From Diadema setosum (lineage: Eukaryota; Echinodermata; Echinoidea; Diadematoida; Diadematidae): DNA of 64,000 bases. How positions within the stretch are numbered: the first letter of the stretch is position 1; each line of letters starts with the position of its first letter. A program made the position numbers and the translations under genes. Positions 21,287-32,832 of this stretch are shown piece by piece. The DNA lies in assembly GCF_964275005.1 (NCBI RefSeq), contig NC_092692.1, positions 14,453,584 to 14,517,583 of the forward strand, in the 5' to 3' direction. The notes under the pieces were generated by a model. That model made no database searches and was not told where the DNA came from. It saw only the letters and a program-made list of their open reading frames with translations.

Positions 21287-24200
21287 ATGTCAATCAGTAG
21301 AATGGATGTTCAGGCATTTGTTCAGAGGACAGATTTGTCCCTCAAAGATTTGCAAAGGTTACGCAAATGTGATTTGACTGCTATTGCACAGCATTTGAAT
21401 GTTGATGTTCCACAAGGTGTAAGAAAGGCAGAAATTCTTGACTTAGTAGCTGGTCACATGGAGCTCAAAGAAGAAACTCAAACTTCAGATCAAGCTCAAA
21501 TGTCTGATCAAACACGGCTTGAGCTTGCTAAAATGGAAATGGAGAAAGAGAAGATGAGATTAGAAAGAGAGAGGGAGAAAGAACAAAAAGAACTGGAAAT
21601 GAAGAAACTTGAAATGGAACAGAAGAAATTTGAAGTGGAGCAACAGGTGAAATTGCGTGAGATGGAAATGGCTCATGCACACACTGTTGGAAATCGTGAA
21701 AGGGCTCCCCCTGAATTTGATTTGTCCAAAAACATTCGATTGGTGCCAAAGTTTGAGGAAAACAGAGTCGATGCATATTTTGTGTCATTTGAGAAAGTGG
21801 CTAACAGTTTGAACTGGCCGCAGGAATTTTGGCCCTTGCTCCTTCAAAGTGTGTTTGTCGGCAAAGCTGCTGATGTGTACTCATCTCTCTCTGAAGAGCA
21901 ATCACGTGACTATGCTACAGTCAAGAAGGCAATGTTGAATGCTTATGAGTTGGTGCCAGAGGCGTACAGACATAAGTTCAGAAATTCGTACCGCAAACCA
22001 GGCCAGACACATGTTGAGTTTGCTCGTGAAAAAGAAATGATGTTTGATAGGTGGTACAGATCCTTGAAAGTGGATCAGGATTTTGATAACCTACGTGAGG
22101 TTGTTCTCTTGGAAGAATTCAAAAAGAGTGTTGCTTTCAGTGTGAGGTCGCATTTGGATGATCACAAAGTGACAAGTTTGCATAGGGCAGCCTTGATGGC
22201 TGATGAGTATGAGCTGACCCACAGAAATGACAACAGACCACCTTTCAGGAATTTCTCTGGAAATAAGAGAGACAAAAATCAGTCGAGCAATCCAAAGAAT
22301 GCTGGTCCTGAAAAAGGCACGAGTTCTGAAACTTCATCGGCACCAAAGCCTCAATCTGACAAAGGGTCCAGTACAAGTGCAAATGTCATCAAATGTTTTC
22401 ACTGTAACAAGACAGGGCATGTAAAGTCACAGTGTTGGAAGTTGCAAAACAAAACAAAGAAGGACATGGGATTTGTCATGTCAAAAAGTGTCCTACCCGA
22501 AAATAGTGTCCCTTTCAGTGAAACACAGGCCATTGAAAGTCGATCTCCCAAATTCAAAGATAGGCTGAAGCAGGTGGATGAGAGCTATCGTAGCTTTTTG
22601 TTTGATGGTGAGGTGACCCCATGTACTTCTGGTGAGGCAGGTAAACCAGTAGTCATCCTGGGGGATACGGGGGCCTCTCAGTCGTTGATGGTGGATGGTG
22701 GTATGACTTTTCCACCAGATAGTGCAGTGAATGCAAAAGTCTTGATTCAGACTGTTGATGGCAGTCATATGTCAGTTCCACTGTATAGAGTGGATTTGAA
22801 GTGTGACCTAGTTTCTGGTCCTGTGACTGTTGGAGTTGTTCCTGAGTTGCCCATGGTAGGCATTGACTTCCTGTTGGGGAATGGCTTGGCTGGGGACAAG
22901 GTGGTTGCGTCTCCAGTTGTTACGGATAAACCAGTGGTGGTTGCTGAAACTGAGCAGTTGCAGGAGGAGTTTCCTGGGATTTTTCCAGATTGTGTTGTGA
23001 CTAGGTCTCAAGCTCGTAGAGCTGTTCAAGATGATGCGGATTCTGTTGATGTGGAGGAGAATTCCGGTGTTTGGTTGGCAGAAACCTTTTTCAAGGATTT
23101 GAATGATGGGGTTGCTGTATTAGGCTCCGAGGCTAACAGTGATGGGCTGTTTAGCAAGTCTTCCTTGGTTGAAGCACAGCAGGCAGACTCTGAGTTGAAA
23201 GGCTTGTCTCAGACGGCGTGTTCTGAGGCTGAGGCCGAAAAGGTCCCTGAGCGCTATTATGTCAAAGATGGCATTTTGATGAGGAAGTGGAGACTAGCTC
23301 CCCATAGGCCAGCTGATGACGATTGGACGGTGGTCCGTCAAGTTGTTGTCCCTCCCAGTTACCGCGGTGAGATCTTGAGGATTGCTCACGAGTTACCTGT
23401 TGGCGGCCATTTAGGCGTCAGAAAGACAAAGGATCGGATCATGAGGCATTTCTATTGGCCAGGGTTGAATGTGGATGTGGCTGAGTTTTGCAAGACTTGT
23501 CACACATGTCAGGTGGCTGGTAAACCACAGCATTCAGTGAAGCCGGCGCCATTGATTCCGATACCTGCGTTTGAAGAACCATTCAGTCGGGTTCTAGTTG
23601 ACTGTGTTGGACCTTTGCCTGGGACTAGGTCGGGTCATAAGTACCTCTTGACAATCATGGATATGTCTACACGGTTTCCAGAGGCTATCCCATTGAGAAA
23701 TATCACTGCTAAGACTGTGGTAGATGCTCTAGTGCAGTTTTTCACTAGGTATGGGTTGCCCAAGGAAGTGCAGTCTGACCAAGGGTCAAATTTCATGTCA
23801 GGCATATTTCAAGAGGTGATGTATCGTTTGGGTGTGAAGCAGCTTAAGTCATCAGCTTATCATCCCCAATCCCAAGGTGCGTTGGAGCGCTACCACCAGA
23901 CCCTAAAGACAATGATTAGGACATTCTGTGAGGAGTATCCCGAGGATTGGGATAAGGGCATCCCTTTCCTGCTGTTCGCAACGAGGGACTCCCCAAATGA
24001 GTCGACGGGTTTCAGCCCATTTGAGTTGGTGTACGGTCATGAAGTTAGGGGCCCACTGAAGCTCATCAAAGAGAAATTCATGACTGAGGATGATGAGGTC
24101 CACCTACTTGACTATGTGTCAAAGTTTCGTGAAAGGCTTTCAAAGGCTTGTGAGGTAGCTAGGGAACACTTGAAAGTGTCACAAGACTCTATGAAGAGAA

Positions 24201-24436
24201 AGGCAGACAAAAATGCCAAAGCCCGAACCTTCAAACCAGGTGACAAAGTTCTTGTACTGCTGCCCATACAAGGTGAACCACTGAAAGCCAAGTTCAGTGG
24301 TTCATACTGTGTCAAAAAGAAACTCAATGAAGTGAACTATGTGATCAGCACACCAGACAGATGCAAAGGACAGAGAATGTGTCATGTCAATATGTTGAAA
24401 GAGTGCTATGACAGAAAGTCAGTTGGTGTGACATAG
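21287..24436 (+). CDS. Gag-protease-integrase polyprotein without RT/RNase H
   Basis: 1049 aa from ATG at 21287 to TAG. Residues ~1-55 are a helical N-terminus and ~70-135 a highly charged coiled coil. About 140-310 is a capsid-like Gag region (PKFEENRVDAYFVSFEKVA, FRNSYRKPGQTHVEFAREKE). The CCHC zinc knuckle CFHCNKTGHVKSQC sits near 365-378 and the aspartic protease motif LGDTGAS near 455-461. After a linker (VVTRSQARR) integrase follows: an HHCC zinc domain (H-x5-H...CKTCHTC), catalytic Asp in VDCVGPLP, Asp in SDQGSNF, Glu in GALERYHQ, then a C-terminal SH3-like segment (FKPGDKVLVLLP). RT and RNase H are absent and the frame ends cleanly. It could supply particles and integrase but would need RT in trans. 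Confidence 0.93.
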   Translation: MSISRMDVQAFVQRTDLSLKDLQRLRKCDLTAIAQHLNVDVPQGVRKAEILDLVAGHMELKEETQTSDQAQMSDQTRLELAKMEMEKEKMRLEREREKEQKELEMKKLEMEQKKFEVEQQVKLREMEMAHAHTVGNRERAPPEFDLSKNIRLVPKFEENRVDAYFVSFEKVANSLNWPQEFWPLLLQSVFVGKAADVYSSLSEEQSRDYATVKKAMLNAYELVPEAYRHKFRNSYRKPGQTHVEFAREKEMMFDRWYRSLKVDQDFDNLREVVLLEEFKKSVAFSVRSHLDDHKVTSLHRAALMADEYELTHRNDNRPPFRNFSGNKRDKNQSSNPKNAGPEKGTSSETSSAPKPQSDKGSSTSANVIKCFHCNKTGHVKSQCWKLQNKTKKDMGFVMSKSVLPENSVPFSETQAIESRSPKFKDRLKQVDESYRSFLFDGEVTPCTSGEAGKPVVILGDTGASQSLMVDGGMTFPPDSAVNAKVLIQTVDGSHMSVPLYRVDLKCDLVSGPVTVGVVPELPMVGIDFLLGNGLAGDKVVASPVVTDKPVVVAETEQLQEEFPGIFPDCVVTRSQARRAVQDDADSVDVEENSGVWLAETFFKDLNDGVAVLGSEANSDGLFSKSSLVEAQQADSELKGLSQTACSEAEAEKVPERYYVKDGILMRKWRLAPHRPADDDWTVVRQVVVPPSYRGEILRIAHELPVGGHLGVRKTKDRIMRHFYWPGLNVDVAEFCKTCHTCQVAGKPQHSVKPAPLIPIPAFEEPFSRVLVDCVGPLPGTRSGHKYLLTIMDMSTRFPEAIPLRNITAKTVVDALVQFFTRYGLPKEVQSDQGSNFMSGIFQEVMYRLGVKQLKSSAYHPQSQGALERYHQTLKTMIRTFCEEYPEDWDKGIPFLLFATRDSPNESTGFSPFELVYGHEVRGPLKLIKEKFMTEDDEVHLLDYVSKFRERLSKACEVAREHLKVSQDSMKRKADKNAKARTFKPGDKVLVLLPIQGEPLKAKFSGSYCVKKKLNEVNYVISTPDRCKGQRMCHVNMLKECYDRKSVGVT

Positions 24437-24763
24437 GTAGTGGATAGCACAGTAGAAGTTAAGGGTGAAAAGTTTTCACTTCAAATCACATGTACAGTGT
24501 TTAGCTTATCCATTATCGATGTATGCAATTTGAGTTTGACATGATTGTATAAGCTCCAAGAATCCAAGCAATATCAATGTAAATGGTATCCATGAAAAGA
24601 GAACATGGAATTAATGCAGCTATTCAAAGGGCATGTGATAGTATGTGATTATTGTTGCTTGACTTGGATTGTACCTCACATTCATTGTAAATAGCAATGA
24701 CAAAGTGTGAAGGTAAAAGAAACCCTTGCTACGGCAAGGCTTTCTTTTTCCCATGGGGGATGG
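24437..24763 (+). other. Non-coding tail where RT-RNase H would be
   Basis: In Gmr1-like elements RT and RNase H follow integrase. Here 327 bp separate the integrase stop from the 3' LTR, with no RT motif in any frame. It ends in a purine tract, GGGGGATGG, adjacent to the LTR and likely serving as the polypurine primer. Confidence 0.75.
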
Positions 24764-25916
24764 TGTCACAAATGTACACACAAGTAGTTATGTACATGTA
24801 TCAAGGCTGTATGCATGGTTGTTTTAATGTGTCTGTACACAGGTGGGCCAGAATAATGGAGAACATTCTATATGATATAGATACAGCACATACAGGCTGA
24901 CCAGATCAGTAGAGAATTTTCTACATGGTATACAATGTAGCTACAGTACATGTATGCATGTGACAGGAAATACATTATAGCTCACTCAATCTATAGAATG
25001 ATTTAACCCATTCCAGAAAATTCTAGGAAGTGCTTACATATTTGGCTGAGTGAGGCACTGTCCCTGTAGCCCAATGTGATTGGTAGTTAATTTTGGCAAT
25101 GATGTTATACACATAGTTAGACAGTGAGTCATCCAGGATTCCTTTAATTTGGACTTGCTAGTATGTTCAGGTATGTGGCCCCAGGTTGGAGAAAATTACA
25201 GAATGTACTAGAAAGGGGTGAATGGATAGTATATAAGCTGGAGAAATTCTGCAGTAGGCAGAGTACCCAACACCGCTGCTCTGAGAGTTACGTCACTTCT
25301 GGCTCTGAAGCGACTTGTTATAGTCAGTCCTGTGTTACCTGCTGACCTGCTATACAAATTGTGTTTGTGGAGATAAGGCCTGGGAGACATTTTGCCTGCA
25401 GATAACTTGCCTACATTGGAGATAGACTCCATATTTTAATGTCAACGGACATTGTTACGTAAAGCGGTGACCGGCTGGATTCCTAGCTGGACAATATAAA
25501 GTGAATCATCATTCAACGCATCAACTGGACGTGGTCGTCATAACGTTTGGATCCTGCACGTTTCGCTGTGGACGTATATCCTGGATCCTTATCCCGGATT
25601 AATACCGAGGATTATCACAACCTGCGCCTCTGGGTTTACGTCTGAGGTATCATTCATCGGTGCATCGCGGATCATTCAGCTGTGCATTGAACATCGTATC
25701 TGGACACTGTCAAAGGATTACTTGCTTTCAAATTTGGTTGTGGTGCATGTAAGTGACTCCATTACTGATTTATAATTGTTTCTATTGATCATTATTGTAC
25801 TGATGTGAAAACCGATTACCAGTCTGTACCCACAATATCACTGTTAATAAGCCGCCTGAACATCAGTTGATTATTTCTTTTGTGCGATCATTCTCGGAGT
25901 GATTTTGGTTGTAACA
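24764..25916 (+). repeat. 3' LTR
   Basis: 1153 bp, collinear with the 5' LTR. Differences include a 2-bp insertion (CTATAGAATG at about 24993), a 4-bp deletion in the GCAGATAACTTGCC segment, and about 20 scattered substitutions. It ends TTGTAACA and is followed by the ATCG duplication. Confidence 0.92.
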
Positions 25917-25980
25917 ATCGACTCCACCCCTTGTATACCTAGTTCGTTTCAGTTTGTCTCATTTCCCTGCTTTGTGATTT

Positions 25981-26547
25981 TTAAAGGACAAGTTCACCTT
26001 CATTAACATAAAGATTGAGAGAATGCAGCAATATTAGTTGAACACATCAGTGAAAGTTTGAGGAAAATTGGACAATCGATGCAGAAGTTATGAATTTTTA
26101 AAATTTTTGTGTTGGAACCGCTGGATGAGGAGACTACTAAGGCTCGTGATGTCATATGAGTACAACAGTATAAAGAAAATGTAAAGAAAATTCAACATAT
26201 TTTCACTTTTTTCGCATAATAAAAAAGCACTTGACTTGCCTCTTTCTAAAGGCAATGGGAATAATATTACCCAATACATATGTCAGTAACGAGTCAAGGG
26301 AATGTGTACTTTTTTCAAAAGATGAAATTTTGTGAATTTCTCTTTATATTTTCCTTATATTGTTGTACGCATGTGACATCATACACTGCAGTAGTCTTCT
26401 CATCCAGCGGTGACTGCACAAAAACTTCAAAAATTCATAACTTTTGAACAGATTGTCCGATTTTCCTCAAACTTTCAATGATGTGTTCTACTAATATTGC
26501 TACATTCTCTCAATCCTTATGTTAATGAAGGTGAACTTGTCCTTTAA
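25981..26547. mobile_element. TTAA-flanked MITE with long inverted ends
   Basis: The left end TTAAAGGACAAGTTCACC and right end GGTGAACTTGTCCTTTAA are exact inverted copies. Similarity continues more than 100 bp inward through a few mismatches (AACTTTCA, GGACAATC, CATAACTT). TTAA is duplicated at both edges, as in Kolobok and piggyBac elements. It has no coding capacity and lies 64 bp beyond the LTR element. Confidence 0.85.
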
Positions 26548-27346
26548 GTACACGTGTATAATGAAAGAATTCACATCAGGCACAACGTTATATAACAACA
26601 CGTATAAGGTGAAAACTCAAAATGAACGGTGTTGTGTTACGAGGACAAATTTCTACTATTTTGTAGTAATTTTCTATATCACTAATATTCTGAATACTAT
26701 ACAGAACACTCGCTTTTCAAGTCCCTTTACATAATATTAATGGAACTAAGCCACGAAAGAAAAGGCCTCTGTGTACGGTTTAGCAAGTGGTCAGTGAGGA
26801 AGTGTTTCAGAAGTGTTGTCTTGTCTCCTGTGTAAAGGATACGTCCCCTCCCCCATTTTGGACCTACGCCTCAGTATCAAAATATTTACCCTTCTAACTT
26901 TGTCTATCTATCAGATTCTATCTATCTATCCATCTCTCTTTCTATCTATCCATCATTCTATCAGTCGTTCTATCATTCTATCTATGTATTTACATACATA
27001 AAAATTGCAAAGAGAAATTGCCGTTAAAGGGGTATTGCCGTTTTACGAACTTCGACATGGCATGCTCTTCCAAGAAGGCACCACGAAGCAATGATCTGGA
27101 AACCCCCTTGTAGACCAGATCGGCATCATTCGTGTCACATCCATTAGGAACAGACAGGCCTGTCGGACGAAAACGGCGTTCCACTGCGTTGTACCAGTGG
27201 ATGGAAACATACGAAGCCGACTGCATCGTTACAGCAGAACAACGTAAAAACGGGGTGAGAAAACTGAAATATGGACGTATGAATTATATAATTTGTTTAT
27301 ATATATATAAACAAATATATATTTATGTATATATAAATATATATTT

Positions 27347-27395
<49 letters not shown>

Positions 27396-28787
27396 ATAAA
27401 GATATCATAGGATTCAAGTATAAGTTCAATAAGTTGTGTCGGTCTTATCAATAGGCATAGACCCAATTCATGGGCGCAGTTTGTGTGTTGACAGTAAATG
27501 GCGAGGAATCTATAACGATTTGTGAATAGATATCATTATTCTACAATAAATAAGGAGTCACATGAATTACCAATGAAAGACAGTCGGTCATAGCAGCATT
27601 ATGCTCTCACTCATATTCTGGTTTAATCATCAAATATTTCAAAAGACTTTGTGGAAAATGTATGCTGTTTGACACAATGGCAAAAAAAAAAAAAAAATCT
27701 GATCGTTGTCTGACCACAAGATATATTTGGGAAGAATAGGATACAAACTAAACAGGTATGAAGATTCCCTGACGATTACACTGCATATCACTCTCGTATC
27801 TTATTCCATGCCTATACATGTAGTACAATAACAACAAGAAACGTCGGTAATGGTACCAGGAGTGAAAAGAAAGCATGGAAATAAGGAAGTGTAGACGAGA
27901 CAATAATATGGGCCCGCTCAACAACCACGCATTTAGCAGCTATGATGTGCATATTGGTAACTATGAAGTCCATAAAGAAGGAAGCAGTGCTAACTTATTA
28001 CGACTGTTATTGGTTTGATTGAAACGCTGGAGTGGTTTGACTATACAGTTGATTCGGGTGTATCAATTTACATTTTTATGAAGTTGAATGGCCACTAAAG
28101 ACTTAGGATTGACCTTTAACTCTCTCTGCATAAAAGAAAAAATTACAGTCTGTTTCGTTTCAAATTGCACAGAATAACAGAATTATTGTACTTCTACCTC
28201 TTGGAATTTGTGGCCAGAAGTAACATTTAAGCGATATCTTGGTGACCTTGAACATTGACCTTTCATCCTTGTCATTTCAGGCAATTACTTATTCATTCTT
28301 GTTAAACCTTCAATTCTATTGCAATACAAATTAATTTTCATTTTTCGACAAAAGCATAACATACATTTCACTTTCTTTTGTAACAGAGTCCAGAGATTAA
28401 TGTAAAGAAGACAATGTGAAATGAACGGAGTATACAGCAACAGTGAAACATTAATGATATACGTTGTGATGAATTAATGAATAAACTTACTGTATTCTAA
28501 GTCGCATTAAATGTTTATTGAAACTTTATGTAAAATCATACTTACATATAGTTTGCAAAGGTTACTCACAGTTTTGCTCTCTTCTTGAAAAGATATGTAG
28601 GGGCCTATGCACATCCTTTGTTTCTATGACAGCACTCCCCACGTTCAGCTAATCTTTCGACGCTGAATTATACGTACATAGAAACCACTCCCTTCACCGG
28701 CTGATCATTGTATTTCTGTACCATACACGTGTGCATGCTATGAACAGGAAAGAAAAATATCAAGGGAGTTTTCTATAACACCCTAAT
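26548..28787. other. Intergenic with microsatellites
   Basis: TCTA/TCCA-type microsatellite at about 26900-26990 and a (TA)n-rich tract at about 27296-27388. No exon is supported. This is the 3' flank of the METTL27-like gene, whose stop is at 28788. Confidence 0.45.
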
Positions 28788-28990
28788 TCATCGTTTTCTT
28801 ATCGTGACGACAACGCCGTCGATCTCAACGACATCGCCATCGACGGCGTTTTGGTAGAAAGGAACACCGAGGTCGGCCTGTCGCTCCCAAGTTCCGTCGA
28901 CTTCGTACTTTTCGAACACGGACTTGACATCGAAATCCTCGGTCTGCATCTCCAACCGACTTTTGCGCATGAACGCTATAAAGTATCCAC
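28788..28990 (-). CDS. METTL27: METTL27-like methyltransferase, exon 5 (last)
   Basis: Acceptor ...CATGACAG precedes 28990 and the frame runs to TGA at 28790-28788. It encodes GGYFIAFMRKSRLEMQ... and ends VVVTIRKR: the C-terminal beta strands of the class I methyltransferase fold (typical P-G-G-x-hydrophobic turn) and a lineage-specific tail. Together with exons at 29955, 31682, 32710 and 38701, the coding sequence is 687 nt, 228 residues, all phases consistent. Human METTL27 (WBSCR27) is of similar size. Confidence 0.85.
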
Positions 28991-29954
28991 CTGTCATGAT
29001 GGTAGTAAGGTCATAGGTCAATGAACTTTACCTAAAGATTGCATGTTTTTAGCTGTGACCTCTATGTAGAAATGGCAAGTACATGTAATGGTAATGTAAC
29101 ATATTTGTGAGGAGCACAGACAAACATGTATAAGATAGAGTTTTATATTACATAAATGATAGTTTGAAAGGTCAAAGGTGATAGTCAAAGGTCAGTGTTC
29201 TTTTACACACACACACACACACACACACTCGTACATACAAAAAGGTCATCCAAGCCTTGGTTTCAATAGTAATCTCCAGTGATGATAAAGATCTATGACT
29301 AGGGTAAGATAAGAAAATCCTTTGGTTTGTAATCAAGATGGATCCCTATGGAAACCAGCTTTTCTGATCAGGGTATCCCACTCCATGATGTAGAAATGAA
29401 TTTAATTCATTTTAATTCAATTCAATCCAAGATCTATGAACTTCATTATAATGCAAATGAAGGACCATATACTTTTCGCTTTCTATGCAGCAACACATGA
29501 GAAAGTAGTACATGTACTGATATTCTTATATTTATTTTTGATTTTACAAATGTACTTTTTATTATACATAATGTATGTAGTGATCGCGTGAGAAAACAGT
29601 CAAATTGCTCTATCAGTGTCTACAGTGTTTCTTTGTTTTGAATTCGCGTAAGGAAAGAATCATTTATATTTCTCGGCAAATCAATGGGAGACTTGTAAGG
29701 ACATTATACCACTACCTCATTTAATTATCATTTCCTCACTTTTCATTTGTTTAAAGGATGGATATATCAAGATAAAGTCAGCAATGTGATTTTCTTCTTG
29801 TTTAGATTTATAATGGTAAGGTTAAACATGAAATACATGAGACATTGTAACTCTATAAATGGAGAGCGAAATCATAGAGAATTAAATCGTTATTATACAA
29901 CATGCTAAAGCGTGTTTTTGTTTTATTTTGTTTTGTTTTGTTTTTTATACTGAC
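28991..29954 (-). other. Intron 4 of the METTL27-like gene
   Basis: Contains a (CA)n tract at about 29202-29228 and TTTTG-type simple repeat at about 29925-29945. Nothing else is recognised. Donor GTCAGT lies at 29954-29949. Confidence 0.6.
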
Positions 29955-30047
29955 CTTTTCGGAGAATTCGATTGACTTCTGGAAGAGTGTGTTGATCCAT
30001 CGCCCTTGGACCAATCACCGAGATACCGATGATAATGTCAAAGCTTT
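29955..30047 (-). CDS. METTL27: METTL27-like methyltransferase, exon 4
   Basis: 93 bp between acceptor CTCTGTAG and donor GTCAGT. With the carried G it reads ESFDIIIGISVIGPRAMDQH..., the motif-IV region (FD-hydrophobic3-G) of the SAM-dependent methyltransferase fold, followed by the helix LPEVNRILRK. It both begins and ends in phase 1, matching its neighbours. Confidence 0.85.
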
Positions 30048-30082
30048 CTACAGAGTTCAAACGAAAGGATGACAACAAATAA

Positions 30083-30338
30083 TAATAATGATTACAAGGT
30101 CTTCTTTACTCAGGGTAGCCTCTTCAGTATTGCCACTGCTCTACCCGAGTGCCCTACCATTATTATTTCCCTATAGCGTTGACAAGCACCCGTTTTATAC
30201 ACCTGGGGTGAGAAGGACATGGTGGGTGAAATCATCTTGTCCAATTTAAGCCTAGGACGCAAGCAATGGGCGAGGAATCGAACTCGGGTCCTCCAATTAG
30301 GAGTCAGGAGTCTTATCCACTGAATCACAGCGCCCCCA
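30083..30338 (-). repeat. tRNA-derived SINE in intron 3
   Basis: The minus-strand head GGGGGCGCTGTGATTCAGTG (30338 downward) continues GGATAAGAC, resembling a pol III A box. About 50 nt on, GAGTTCGATTCC matches a B box. The body includes CCCCAGGTGTATAAAACGG, like the conserved core of several marine SINEs, and it ends in an (ATT)n tail at about 30080-30092. It sits 36 bp upstream of exon 4's acceptor and so occupies the branch-point region of intron 3. Confidence 0.8.
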
Positions 30339-30886
30339 CAGATGCGCAACTTGCCAAAACGGAACTAGGCATGACGCATTATTTCTCCAAGAGAGTTACC
30401 TCTAGGGCTCACACGGGTAAATAATTCCCCAAAGAGACGTGTGTTAAAATTAAAAATTAAAAAAATTCTCTAAAATAGCTGGGAGAAATGAGGTGTTTCA
30501 TCTTCACTAACCTGGATACGTGAGATATACCCTTTCATCCATCAAATTCCCAAGGCGGGTTCTTCGGCTCAAACTCTGTCCAAGGGTCCGCAAAGCCAGA
30601 CTACAAGTTCTTTTCACTCAAAAAATCACCTATTTTCTGTACACGCACCCAATGAAATACAGTCCCTTCAAATTCCATGAGAAAAGCTTTCATCTTCCAA
30701 GCAAAATGCAGTTTGTAGAGAATTTCATACTCAATATCTGTAGCTATTCAGTTATTAGCCAAACTGCATTATTGATTTTTAATTATTTTTTTTCTTCATT
30801 TATTTTGGTATCTTTGCACGTACTTGTGAAGGGGTTGGGACATTCCATTTTATTTACAGGTGTGAGCCCTCTAATAGTCCGTCTCG

Positions 30887-30920
30887 GTGAAAGCAGGGAG
30901 ATGAACCTCCCTGATGAAAG
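30887..30920. mobile_element. 20-bp hairpin element, near-perfect 7-bp TSD
   Basis: The element 30894-30913 is CAGGGAGATGAACCTCCCTG. It is flanked by GTGAAAG (30887-30893) and ATGAAAG (30914-30920), 6/7 matching. It is one of the shortest members of the CAGGGAGGTG family, with a loop of about 2-4 nt. It lies in intron 3 of the METTL27-like gene. Confidence 0.75.
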
Positions 30921-31169
30921 GGATTCGCAATCTATAAGTGGATAAGCTATTATGACTGTCATGATAACCTTACAACAGGTGAACAGGCAGATGCTGTCTC
31001 AAGATTGAAAAGCAAAAATATAATTCAAGTCTTCCGAATGGTGTCTGCAGGTCTTCTATTCGCAGGTATAATAAGCAGTACGAGTCATCTTTCACGGAGA
31101 CTTTAAAGTTTCGTTTTATATCACAACGATCTCTTAATCAATATGATGCGGAATGTAAAATGATGATGA

Positions 31170-31183
31170 TAATAATAAAAATG

Positions 31184-31225
<42 letters not shown>
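31170..31225. repeat. (AAT)n microsatellite
   Basis: Run of AAT triplets with a few interruptions in intron 3. The protein frames seen across it are pure Ile or Asn repeats and not genes. Confidence 0.9.
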
Positions 31226-31681
31226 GTAATAAAAACGCAGACGGATGATTCGGTATTTATGTAACGACGACAGCATGTTTCAAAGCCATAAGTCGTCATT
31301 GATAATGGATGGGATTTCTGGCAGAGGCGTGACGACAAAGTTCTTTCCGACATAAAAAAAAAGAAGCATGTGCATTTTTGTAATTTCTAAACAATCACAA
31401 CGGTACATCAGAAAAGAATAATGTGGAAATGCCGGTTTCTGTCGCAGAATTATTGTGATCAAAAGGTAGATAACCGTAAAAGATGATATGGTCATAACTT
31501 CATAAGACCTGTCAGTTTTTCCAGCATTTCCTTGTTGTTGTTTTGCTCTGCTAAATTGGCTGATCTACTCTGCGTTCCTGATTTTACGCCATTTTTCTTT
31601 TATATTAATTCAAACAAGTTGGTTACTAATTGGTTCGTGCATCTTATTCGGGCAATGCGTTTGTTCTGAAACGATACGTAC

Positions 31682-31820
31682 CATCGTCGAAGGGTATACC
31701 AGAGTTAGATCCAATATCGACGATTTCCACCTGACGATAGATTTCCCTCGCGCGACTCTTTTCGACGAACGATTGATTGGCGTCAATACCGCATATGTTT
31801 TCATATCCCATCAACCCGAG
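31682..31820 (-). CDS. METTL27: METTL27-like methyltransferase, exon 3
   Basis: 139 bp between acceptor CTGTTTTAG and donor GTACGT. It reads LGLMGYENICGIDANQSFVE... and ends GIPFDDG. ICGIDAN is motif II, whose acidic residue binds the SAM ribose. GIPFDDG is the stretch before motif IV that in this family reads as PF-x-D. It starts in phase 0 and ends in phase 1. Confidence 0.88.
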
Positions 31821-32709
31821 CTAAAACAGGCAGAACGTAAAGTAGAATTTATAAGCAAGCGTGATATCAGCCTGTATGACCTTCAATTCGTATACTGAGG
31901 TTATAGTTAGCCTTAAACATAAATTCTTCTTGTCGGTCCTGCCTTATAGTTTTTACTTATTAATGAATATACCACGTTTTTAATTGTTAAAGTGCATCTT
32001 TAAAAAGTGATGTGACCTATGATGTCAATCTATACAACTCACGTTGTAGCTCTTCTCTTTCCGTTAACTATTTTGAGTTTGGCATCCGGACGCTCTTTTA
32101 TAATAGCTTAGAACACGCGGAAATGATGTAGCAAAACGGAAATGGAACACTGTACCATGCAAACATAGTATTCACCATTGTTTTCCATCAATCAAAGTGT
32201 ACCTGCATGGTAGTGTGCCATGTTTTTCAACCTGTCTCCAGTTGCTAATTTTTTGGTATATCCGATCATTGAACTCATATTTCTGGCAAAGAGGCTTAAA
32301 TCAAATGTATAAGTACACCAGAAAATACTGGGCTCTACATGCTTGAGTGGTGTATCATTATCTATTGTCACCATAATTATGACACTGTTGTTATCTCTTT
32401 TCTGCAATAAGATTCCAAATTTTAATTTTGAGAATATGCATGCATTGTTTATGGAGGACATTACACATTACAGTGTACTGTTTGTGTTCTTGAAACAACT
32501 TACGTCCTTGCCGGGAGATATACTGCAAAACAACAATAACAAACTAACCAACAAACAAACTGACGTAACCACTATTACCTTCTTGTTATTGTCAAAAAAA
32601 AAAAAAACCCAACCCCATGGTAATTGCATTGATATAACGAGTATAAGCCAGCAGTAGAACCTGAATAAGAGTGGTTTTCAGAATGGGATGATTAAGGTGT
32701 GCGACTTAC
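31821..32709 (-). other. Intron 2 of the METTL27-like gene
   Basis: About 0.9 kb. Poly-A runs near 32594-32606. No other feature is supported. Confidence 0.5.
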
Positions 32710-32832
32710 CATCTCTCCAAAATGGCCTGTACCACATCCAAGGTCCAGTATCTTGACTGTCTTGTTGGGGGCTACCTCTGCAACTTTTCTGGAACATGCA
32801 TTGTAACCATTAAACCCTAAGATTACCATGTC
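32710..32832 (-). CDS. METTL27: METTL27-like methyltransferase, exon 2
   Basis: 123 bp, phase 0 on both sides, between acceptor TTTCTGGTGCAG and donor GTAAGT. It encodes DMVILGFNGYNACSRKVAEV... and the glycine-rich SAM-binding motif I, KILDLGCGTGHFGEM. The segment DMVILGFNGY follows TYDQ of exon 1, reproducing the family signature Y-D-x-D-hydrophobic...GY at the fold's N-terminal helix. Confidence 0.9.

Larger units (their letters stand above)
19988..25920 (+). mobile_element. Complete Ty3/gypsy-class LTR element, Gmr1-like, lacking RT
   Basis: Two LTRs (19992-21147 and 24764-25916) start TGTCAC and end TAACA. They are flanked by the 4-bp duplication ATCG (19988-19991, 25917-25920). The internal region has a primer-binding site, one ORF with Gag, protease and integrase, and a purine-rich stretch (GGGGGATGG) just before the right LTR. 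In the Gmr1 group of deuterostome gypsy-like elements integrase lies upstream of RT-RNase H. Here everything after integrase is absent, leaving 327 bp of non-coding sequence. The LTRs differ by about 20 substitutions and three small indels by my count, so the insertion is not brand new. Confidence 0.93.

Noticed and set aside
22000..24436. Host-domesticated gag-integrase gene
   Set aside because: Flanking LTRs, target duplication, primer site and purine tract show it is still inside an LTR element rather than an exapted host gene.
30270..30338. Genuine tRNA gene on the minus strand
   Set aside because: A and B boxes are present, but no proper cloverleaf can be drawn and the unit continues into a SINE body with an (ATT)n tail.
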